Source: Schistosoma haematobium (taxonomy: Eukaryota > Platyhelminthes > Trematoda > Strigeidida > Schistosomatidae). From it: 64,000 nt of DNA. The DNA is taken from contig NC_067196.1 of NCBI RefSeq assembly GCF_000699445.3, positions 77,738,364-77,802,363 on the forward strand, read 5' to 3'. Positions 55,231 to 64,000 of this stretch are shown here, piece after piece. Each line of letters starts with the position of its first letter. Positions within the stretch are counted from its first letter, which is position 1. Below the pieces are notes generated by a model. That model was not told the DNA's origin. It made no database searches and saw nothing but the letters and a program-made list of their open reading frames with translations. The translations under genes and the position numbers were made by a program.

Positions 55231-56045
55231 CGCATGATCCTAGTAGTTGGTAAATATGTGTTTACTCATGAAATAAATAAATATGCAATAGGTTTATTAA
55301 CGTAACGTCAGCTGATTTAATATAGTAAATATTATGCTTAATATTACTACCTTTTGTTCATCTTTCACTTGTAATTAATAACTAATAAGTGTGATTCTTC
55401 AAGTATAATCAAACAAGATTGAATTTATATTGAAATAAATTTCTATCCATGTCAGTCGGAGCAAAGTCTCTAATGATAGGGATTTGTTGCTCCGGTAAAT
55501 GTTTTTGGTTATGTTGAATTTTTTGAGCTTATTTGTGAAGCTCTCATTGTCATTATGAATATCATCACAAACAGATGACAGTAGATTTGAAACATGAAAA
55601 TGTTGCACAAGTCAGTATGTGCTTAGTCAAGTGAAATGCTATCAGGATATGCAGTCAAGTATTTAGTTACGCAGTCTTAATTTCAGTTGAAGAAAATTGT
55701 GCCATGCTCGATGTTTTAGGAACATGTTGATTATCTAAAACATCATCACTTCATTCTAATTAGTTTTAAATGCAGTTCTTCTTCTTTATCACTGTTTTAT
55801 TTACTGTGTTTGGTTGAGTATAATTATTTCTTCTATGCTTGATTTTTCACATCCCAGTTATATATCATTGAGCTGAGAATGAGGAGAGTACGTTAAAATT
55901 CGCTAACAAAGAAGATGACTCAAATAAACTTTCTCATTGTTCGCTACATTTTAGCCATTAAACTTTTAAGATAAATTAGTTTCTATGGGGTATTACTCAT
56001 TGAAAACTACAGGTTGAGATTTTTCTTGCACTAGTGAAATGAACT
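55231..56045. other. Intergenic, nothing recognised
   Basis: AT-rich. A 69-codon minus ORF at 55399-55608 has no recognisable motif. Confidence 0.45.
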
Positions 56046-59000
56046 GATTGAAAACCTGTTTTGCGTTTATTCCCGACAGTTGCTGCTACCTTGACATGTT
56101 GGTCGAGCTTGCCTATCGTAATGAACCAATCGAGCCATACTTGCTGGAACAATCGTCCCTCAATCCCCTACCATGCCAAACAGATCGAATGAAGAGAGGT
56201 AAGACTAAAAGCAGCAAACCCAAGGTCTGAGGGCAAAGTCGTACTGCTGACCGTACGTAGGTGTGACGGCAGTAAGGTATTTCCTTCAAACAACCAGCAT
56301 AACAGCGATGCTGCCTTCCCACAAGGAGGGGTGGGGTTAGAAAAGGTTGATGCTAAAAATGCACACCCACGGATTTCTGTCTTTGGTGATGAGATCTCAA
56401 CAAGTACGGAGCTGACACGAAAATTACTCGCAAAAATGTCATGTGGGCACGGCCTCAAGCAGTTGTCTTTTGAGCACTGCGGTCACTCTCCCAGGTCACT
56501 AATGCCAACTCTGACCCAATTTCTTTTTCAGGTATCTTCAGAAGAACTTTTCCACGGTGTCGGTAACCGCGTGGTGATAACCGCCCTCATACTTCTAACA
56601 TCACTCAAGACCACCATATTAATAATCAGTTTTCTTCCTCAATTCCTATTATTCCTCCTACTTCAACTACCAACTCTGAACTTCATCCTTAAGTTTCACC
56701 ATGACTAGAGATTCTACTGAGCGAGACACTGCCCCAGATCTACAGAAACCTCACTTCATACTACACACTGGAGCCTCCAACGTACGTACCTTATATCAAA
56801 TTGGCTAGCAGACCTCCTTGACTAAGATCCTGAAACCTCGTACCTCTTATATGTGCTGTCTTCAAAACACTCATACAGGATCCTAGCGTGGTCATTCACT
56901 TGACCTCACCTCATCAAAACAGGGAGCCAACAAGATACTCCTGTAGTGTCGGTTATTATGTTAAGCCCATATATCTTATTCTAGCTTTCGGACAGCCCAT
57001 TCTATTTATTCTACTTGGGTCACATTCTAACCTTGTTAATTATTCGCTTATCAATCTTGACTGTTTTTATATGAGCGCGTAGGTGTGTGTACACTTCTTA
57101 TCCCATTACTCATCACATATCTGCAACTTATTTTTGTGTGCCTATAAATATTGATTAACGCTTGGTTAAATGGAGTTGGCCTACCAGCCATCCCCACTCT
57201 GCGTCCTTCCTCTTCTCTCTATTCCATTCGCTTCATATACAAAATATATGTATTTACAAGTCCATTCTCGTTATTCGACTTATTCAATTCCGTTATTGAC
57301 TAACGCAATTTAAGTCGATGATTATATAAAAGGATAGGCGATAACAAGCATTCATTACCATATTCTTGGAGTCAGATCAACGGGCCATTAAACTCCCACC
57401 TTTTATCTGGCGACCCGATGACTAGTCCTCGTGGTAGGCATAGCACTAAGTCTGAGGGCAGAAGCCTATGCGCTGTTCGGTTAAACAGCTCCGTAAAAAC
57501 TCAAAAAGATAAAGATACACGTCGTCGCCTTTTCATCATTTCTCCCTACGCTCTCACTGACTGTAGCCCAAATCAAATGAAAGGTGACTTTTACAGAAAG
57601 ATTTTTGAACTTCTTTAGAAAGCTAAACACTCTAACATAGTAGTCGTAGCAGGTGACGTAAATGACCATGTAGGTAGCTTAAACTAAACAGAAAGACATT
57701 GAGGTAGGTATTTTGGTATCCCGGCTCAAAGAACAGATAATGGTGATCGTCTGCTGCAACTGTGTTCAAATAATCGTTTATTTTTAGAAAACAATGATTT
57801 TAGACATAAGGAGAGACATCATCTAAAGTAACGACCTCCTGCAACAAACCAACGATAGGCTTAAATAGACCATATTACCATCAGTTATCCTGAGAGAAGC
57901 TAGATAGAAGACTTCATCGTTTCTGAATACCTGTTTCGGCTCCGATCATGGTCTAATACCAGCATGTATTTACTTGCACCTCACTGGACACTAAGAAGAC
58001 CCATTAGAATTGAACTAAATAAAGAGCAAACCGAAAGCAGATTTCAGTAACAACTGAGGTCGCACTTATGTATTTCTGAAAACGAGACTGACCCAGGTAT
58101 TGCTTGGAAAGATATGCGAACTGTTGTAAAAACAGCAGCGACATCTATTAGTGACTCAAACCAAAGGCTCATGAAAAACAAATGGATTCCTACTAAGTCT
58201 CGTGCACTGATAGATTCTCGTAAACTCATCTCATCAGGCTCCGAACACGATAAAGAGCGAAAACAAATCAGATCTAGGTTAACCAAAAGTCTGACGAACG
58301 ACCATGAGTAGTGATGGGCAACAAAATCAAAAGAGATGGAAAGGGCAGTGGCTGTAGATAACACCAGATAACTTTCCAAACTAGTAAAAGAAACTACAAT
58401 TAGGAAGTAAAGTGTAAGTGAGATGATCTCGGCAAAAGACGACACTTTTATCTGTTCTGGGTCCAGATGTTTAGAACGATGAGCTACTCTACAACTACCC
58501 ACCATTCTCTAACAGCCTGAATGGAATATTGAAATAGGCAACCCCGACTCTAGTTCAGGTTCAAGAAGCTGTAGCTAATCTGAAACGAGAAAAAGCAGCT
58601 GATTCAGATGGATCAGTCTCAGAGGTCTTTAAGTATGGTGGTCTAGGTTTGGCGATTAGGTTGACTAATATTTTAGCTAAAATCTGGGAGTTGGACATAA
58701 CCCTATGTGACTGGTCACAATCACTTATTGTCCCAATATATAAGAAGAGGTCAAAATCATCCTGTGATAACTATAGAGGGATTAGTTTGACCAACATAGC
58801 ATCTAAAATACTAACCTCAATAATGGTCGGATGCTTAACAAAGACTCGTGAACTTCGAACACGAGAAAATCAGGATGGCTTCAGATCAGGTACTGGCTGC
58901 ATCGACCACATATTCACCGTTCGTCAGGATTTGGAACATAGGCATACTTATCGGCGTCCGACAATGGTTGTCTTTCTTGGCTTGAAAGCAGTATTTGGCT

Positions 59001-59160
59001 CTGTTGACCAAGAGGTTCTGTGGTAGTATCTTTCATTAAAATATGTACCTCAGAAGTAAATAAAACTTGTGAAGGCTCTTTACTCAAGCACTACTAGTCC
59101 AGTCAGAGCTTCTGGCGAACTGTCATCTGATTTTTCAACCTCAAGTTTTGTCAGGCAACA
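56046..59160 (+). pseudogene. Decayed RTE element (SR2-like) with inserted LTR
   Basis: 5' UTR from about 56046 (GCCTATCGTAATGAACC, GGGGTTAGAAAAGGTTG), endonuclease start near 56702-56840 (GASNVRTLYQIG, then a stop), and a break by the LTR at 56942-57424. The endonuclease resumes (SLCAVRLNSS, LFIISPYALTDCSPN, GDVNDHVG) with stops and shifts. RT from about 58560 (SKSSCDNYRGISLTNIASK, NQDGFRSGTGCIDHIFT, VVFLGLKAVFGSVDQEVLW then TAG). It stops abruptly at about 59157 inside the RT, before the catalytic YADD. Loss of the 3' half is unusual for target-primed insertion and implies a later deletion. Confidence 0.8.
56942..57424 (+). mobile_element. Solo LTR inside the decayed RTE element
   Basis: About 483 bp starting TGTAGTGTCGGTTATTATG and ending near TGGCGACCCGATGACTA; the ends are imperfect inverted repeats (GTCGG/CCGAT). 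It interrupts the endonuclease frame. Flanks ACTCC / AGTCC match at four of five. Contains a TATA-like TATATAAAAGG near 57324. TGGCGACCC near its right end resembles a primer-binding site, so the exact right border is uncertain. Confidence 0.6.
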
Positions 59161-60098
59161 CAAATCATTAGATAATAGTGTTCGAAAATCAGTTATTTAT
59201 AACGATTGAAAGTAACAATCCCAAAGTACATGAAAATAACTCAGTCTTCTGGAGGTTACGTAGTTACGTGACAGTTGAATGCGTTATGCGTAATGGATTT
59301 TACCTATCTCTTAAGTGTTTTTAGTTTTATATGAACAGTATTGCTTGTTACTAAATGGTATATAATTAGGGGTGATTACAATAAATTATCATACGAACAA
59401 TAAATGAATAACGATAGGAAAAACAAGTATTTTTGATATTTATCTCTACGGAGTGAAATGACCAATATTGCATTCTAATCAGTGTAACCATTTATTACTT
59501 TTCTCCATAACTAAATTTTGATAGTTAACTCCAATCTTAACTCCAGTCTTAAATACATAAATTTATGTATTCCAGTTCCATGTGGGCTAATATAGTTTAT
59601 TAGTGAGAGTAGTTTGGGGTGGGCTAATATTAATGTACTGTGATTTGGAATAAACACAGTAGACTTTCAAAATCGATCAACTAAATCGGAATCAGGCAGC
59701 CTACTGATCACAACAATGTTTCTATCACATACGGTGGCACTATACTTGATATGTAGAGCTTTCATTAATAAGGAGCTTAAATTTTGAACGATATATCTAG
59801 CTCTTCGGTTGATGTTAATGACTGATGAAACTCCATCTACTTTTTTATTTCGGTTGCAAGTTGGTAAGCTACGACTCATTGAATAATTCGACATATTTTC
59901 AGTAGGTTCATTTCGGTCAACTCTTTTAATTTCTATTTGAGCAGTGTTTGAGAGAATTACATTAAGTAACCACAGTACTTCATATTTTAAAGATTCTTAA
60001 CTTGGAAATTCTACATTGTTTATTTGTGGCTGACAAAATGTAACCAAGTATCAATAAGAACAAGAAATTTTTCAACAAATGCTCTAATTATACAATCA

Positions 60099-60133
<35 letters not shown>

Positions 60134-60343
60134 AAAATGGATATATCCCAATAAGTAGTAATTAGAATTTTTGAAGTTTCACGATTTGATTTAAATCTCT
60201 TCCTTAAGGTAGATAAATAAAACACATTGTTCAATACTTAATGTCTTTGTGAATTATCAGGTCGAAACCTAGTAATGGCAATTAAAAACTCACTGATTTT
60301 CTCTTATAATAAAAAATGTACCAATTTTCGCCTTCCATAGTAT
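59161..60343. other. Intergenic, nothing recognised
   Basis: AT-rich, with (TA)n at 60102-60129. ORFs here lack motifs. Confidence 0.5.
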
Positions 60344-60624
60344 TGTGGTGTGTGTTACTTATATTGACATAAGTAATAGATGATGTTAGTCGTGAACAGA
60401 AGGTCTGGCAGCAGAGAGACAAAATGATCGAACAGTAAAGAATGGAAACAGGATGCAATATGTATGAAAATGCAGGAACAATGAAGTCCGAGTCATTTGG
60501 AAACAATTGGTGGACATTTTGCAAATTAAGCATTTACTTTATGACTGTTAGACTTTATTAACAAGTCCTGTAATTTTGTGTTAGATACATTCGATTGTCC
60601 CCACTCGTGTTCTTGTTCACTACA
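60344..60624. mobile_element. Solo LTR, TGTRGTG family (copy 6, inverted)
   Basis: 281 bp in the opposite orientation to the others: TGTGGTGTGTGTTACTTAT to TTGTTCACTACA. Flanked by an exact 4-bp duplication GTAT (60340-60343 and 60625-60628). With the copies at 10310 and 33732 this fixes the family's termini. Confidence 0.75.
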
Positions 60625-62480
60625 GTATACTTAGTTTTCTAGTATATGAAATGATCAAATGGTTCTTTATATTTTTAATTTTTTACATATCCTACCAAAA
60701 AGTAGTTGGTATCCACAATGTTTCATTTACTTACAGTACATATATCTTGTTTAGTTTAAATCTCAGTGATTCAATCTACCCTACGCTTTGTAGATATTTT
60801 CATGCTTTAATCTTTTGTTAATATTCGGTGCTATAAAAACGTCATAGATAGGTGCACCATACATGAAGAATGCATATTCTTTTTCTATATATGCATGTAA
60901 AGTATATTTGTGATTGGAAACTTCTACGACTATATATTTTTATGGGATGTGTAAACTTGTCTATGATTGGATGTAACGCATACTAGCAAATGCGCCCATT
61001 TACGGCTATGTATGTATCACTGGAATGCACGTATCCTATATATGTACATTTAAACATATACATGTACTGCATACTTGGGAGAATATTCACGTTCTCCACA
61101 AGCTCATTAATTAATAGTTCATCAGCGCTTTTGATTTGCATATAAATTTCTGAATATTATAGGAAAATGAAACTGTACTAGGGGTAGACTGGAGAGTTAT
61201 TTGGTTAAGAAGCTTTAATTCATAGTAGACAATTCAAACCATGTTGTACAATGCTACGCAAGTTAAATATGAATGGAGAATTAACTCAGTTAATAAGATT
61301 TATTTCAGAAATATTCATCTATTGTTTCTAGTCATTGCATGTAGATCAATTTTACATGTATTGGTGATGATGTAAGATCAAACCCTGAACAGCCATTTGT
61401 TTTCATGATTCTGTGAGGAAATTCGTTGAAAATGTTTGTAAACTTGTACACTTGTTGTGGATTAGCTTTACGATAATTCCTTAGGCTTCATATATCAATG
61501 GTCCTGATAACTATTCTTGAATAAATCACAACGATATATGAATTCAAAAAGTAACATGAAGCGCCAACCACAGTTTGTTATCGAATAGCAAAGATCAATA
61601 ATTAATAAGATTCAAGCACATACATATATGTGGGAAAGCGATGCGAAGTGGAGAATGCAGCTAAAAAAATGAAAAACGAAGTGAGGCGGAAGAGGTGAGT
61701 GAGACAACTCGTTTTGATAATGTGAGACTCAATATTTACAATCAGAAAAAATAAGCTACAGACACGAAATGAATAAGATAAGCTATACACACACATATAA
61801 ATACAGTTAAGGCTATTCAACAAACAGTTGAGAAGGTCGAAATGTGACTCAAGGAGAATGAATAAACTAGTCTGTGCAAAAGCTAGAATAACCTACGTGG
61901 GCTTGTCATGGTACTAGACGCTACACAATAACCAATTAAAAACATGTAGTGTGCTTATAATAAAAAATATTACTATCATCCAGTGTTGATTCTTGTTGGA
62001 AAAATGTTTGTTAAAAACTATTTTAAAGTTGTTCTCATTATCAATGAAAGTATGCAAACATGAAATTTATTCGTGATCAAACAACGCATTACTTTCTATG
62101 AATGTATTTTAAATACTACAAGAGAACGGCGTTACTAGCTTATATATTTTTCAAGAATGAACAATCATGGAAAATTTTGAATTACATCAAGAGACTACTT
62201 ATGTATTTTATGTTCACTTTGTAAATCAGTAACATAAAATTGTTATTTAATCAGAGTATTTTTTCTTTGGCTAAATTGTCTTACCATTGAGAACAACTTA
62301 TACGTAATTCATGTCACGTTTGCCGAGGAAGTATATTACTAAACATTTAGAAAGCATTAAAAAAATAACAATTATTAGTGCAATTTGATGTACTCTTTTT
62401 ACCGTCCGTTAAGTAAAAAGGGGTAAAATAGAACTTGACATGCCACACATAAATTTAACATAATTGGATGAACACAAAAT
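60625..62480. other. Intergenic, nothing recognised
   Basis: AT-rich with short ATG/TATA-rich patches near 60880-61080. No coding signal or repeat recognised. Confidence 0.5.
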
Positions 62481-62484
62481 GTTA

Positions 62485-64000
62485 TTTACTTACTTACTTA
62501 CGCCTGTTACACCATGTGGAGTAGCACAGACCGTCCACCAAGATTCTCCATCAAAATCTATCATGAGCAACCCTTTCCAGTTCTTTCCAGTTTCTGCTAA
62601 TACATTTCATGTCTGCTTCCAATTTCCAGTGCACTATGTTGTTTAGTCTTCCTCTTTACCTTTCGCCTTCAGGATTACAAGTTCAGGCTTGCTTAGTGAT
62701 GCAGCTTGAATATTTCTGCAACCTACGTCCTATTATTTTCCAAAATCTTTTTATAATTTCCTCTTAAGCTGGAAACCAATGTGTTCTGTTGCTGACGTTA
62801 TCCGGTCAACGGACATTGAGTATCATGCATAGACAAATGTTTGGAAATAGGTGTACATTTTCGATTATTGATGTGGTAGTTGTCCAAGTTTCAGCTCCAC
62901 ACAATAGAACTGTCTTGATGTTCGTACTGAAGATTCTCACTTTGATATTGATTGGCAGTTGTTTTGAGTTTCATATATTCTTCAATTGTAGGGATGCGGC
63001 CCTTACTTTGCTAATCCTTGCATTTACATCTGCATCAGATCTTCCACGTCCATCGACGATGCCAACCAGATAAGTGAAACTTTCCACTTGTTCCGGAGTT
63101 TCTCCATCAAATGTGACTGGTTTGAATTTTTCCGTATTGTGTTTGAAAATTTTACTTTTCCATTGTGTATGTCGTGGCCTACTGATGCAGAGGCTTTTGC
63201 ATTTGTTGGTGTGCATAGGATAGAAGAGTCAGGTCATCTGAGAAGTCCAAATCGTTTAGTTGATTCCGAGCTGTCCATTGTATTCCACTTTTCCCCTCAG
63301 ACGTCGGGGTCTTCATAACCCAATTGACCACCAGAAGAAAGAGAAAGGGTGAGAGTTATCATCCGTAGATGGTGGTTGTAGGTAGTCAACAGGAAACCCT
63401 GAAATTTGGCACTCGTCAGCAAGATATACCTGTAATTTTGAGGGAATCGTTCATCTAATCTCAACATAATGCACGCAATGTCGAGTCACCTAGAATAGTG
63501 GCCACATTGCAAATTGGTTGATAGCATTTGATCTGCACTAAGAAGGACTTGACACACATGACATTGATCACTACCCAGTGATTAATCAATTGTGAGTTAT
63601 CTGTCTTGTCTGACTTCGATCCTCACCTGGAATGAGTCTGTCATCTGTCCTCTAAGCACTTTTCACTGTAGTCCGTTGTATGAATTCCGTATGATATTGA
63701 TGATCTTCTTAGGTACTCACTTCATAATATCGAAGAGGGTTTCATAATGTTCTCCTATCCACACTGTCAAATGCTTTCTCATGGTCAAGGAAGTTGATTT
63801 CCGGTTCTATTCAACTGATTGTTCAACGATGATCTGTAGTGTGAAGATTTAGTCTCTACTGAATTGAGTCCGTTGATCTCGATTTTTGGTATCCACCGAA
63901 TCTTCCATCCAGTTCAGCAACACTGTTGAAAACCTTTCCTGGTACTGACAGTAGTGTGATGCCTCTGTACCTGAGTTCTCACATTTGCTCTGATCTCCTT
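62485..64000 (-). pseudogene. RTE element, second RTE family (minus, runs off the window)
   Basis: Minus strand, from the window end inward: RT pieces EKAFDSVDRRTL-like (about 63760), then SPFLFLLVVNW (about 63330), GIQWTARNQLNDLDFSDDLTLL where the catalytic motif reads FSDD, KFKPVTFDGETPEQVESFTYL (63073-63120), VNARISKVRAASLQLKNI. The C-terminal tail reaches a TAAG repeat end at about 62485. Many stops and shifts; FADD to FSDD is a further sign of death. Split by the family C insertion at 63361-63593. Confidence 0.8.
63361..63593 (-). mobile_element. Family C hammerhead SINE inserted in an RTE copy
   Basis: 233 bp flanked by an exact 8-bp direct repeat GAGTTATC (63353-63360 and 63594-63601) that splits the RT motif leading to SPFLF. 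Minus strand: ACAATTGATTAATCACTGGG, GTGGCCACTATTCTAGG, TGAGATTAGATG, then CAGGTATATCTTG, CTGACGA, GTGCCAAATTT and CAGGGTTTCC, ending CCACCATCTACGG. The tRNA-like module and the GAAA/stem III half of the hammerhead are missing. Confidence 0.75.

Noticed and set aside
1..64000. CRISPR arrays, operons or prophage-like islands
   Set aside because: Introns, SINEs and non-LTR retrotransposons throughout show a eukaryotic chromosome; the tandem repeats seen are microsatellites.

Overview
The window is AT-rich, intron-rich animal DNA. Smα-type hammerhead SINEs, several RTE-clade retrotransposons and two three-exon Ly6/CD59-like surface-protein genes point to a blood fluke of the genus Schistosoma; the species cannot be fixed from the sequence alone. 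There is no sign of bacterial gene organisation, and most short ORFs in the window are chance or lie inside repeats.

Layout. (1) About 1-16.7 kb holds the 3' half of one plus-strand gene. Six coding exons (476-15847) join in frame to about 497 residues of coiled coil, whose C-terminus matches the CCDC186/CCCP-1 family (RAB2-linked dense-core-vesicle factor). Its last intron (8737-15631) is a nest of retrotransposons: a 5'-truncated RTE element with a 14-bp target duplication, inside it an internally deleted minus-strand RTE of another subfamily, inside that a solo LTR, and next to them a full-length RTE element (11552-15537, 13-bp target duplication) with an intact 1016-codon endonuclease/reverse-transcriptase ORF. 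(2) 16.7-25.6 kb is intergenic and holds decayed repeats, an RTE fragment and a 512-bp solo LTR. (3) 25.6-47.2 kb is a Ly6/CD59-like locus: two complete genes (25639-29145 and 43027-47149, 124 codons each, identical intron phases), plus two orphan leader-exon-like sequences between them (about 37004-37067 and 40507-40564). (4) 47.2-64 kb has no gene I can support. It holds RTE and CR1-like fragments, three kinds of solo LTR and a dying RTE copy at 56.05-59.16 kb.

The most interesting layer is the hammerhead-bearing repeats. Besides degenerate Smα copies, I see two more repeat families that join a tRNA-like A/B-box module to a hammerhead motif. Family C at 31309-31353 keeps every conserved core base I checked and a fully paired stem I. 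Family B at 44938-44983 (minus) keeps the core, and its stem I stays paired through a G-U change relative to sister copies. Family B copies often sit as head-to-head foldbacks of 0.5-0.6 kb. A family C copy lies inside an RTE element flanked by an 8-bp direct repeat, so it moved as a unit. All homology statements are from reading motifs; no search was run.
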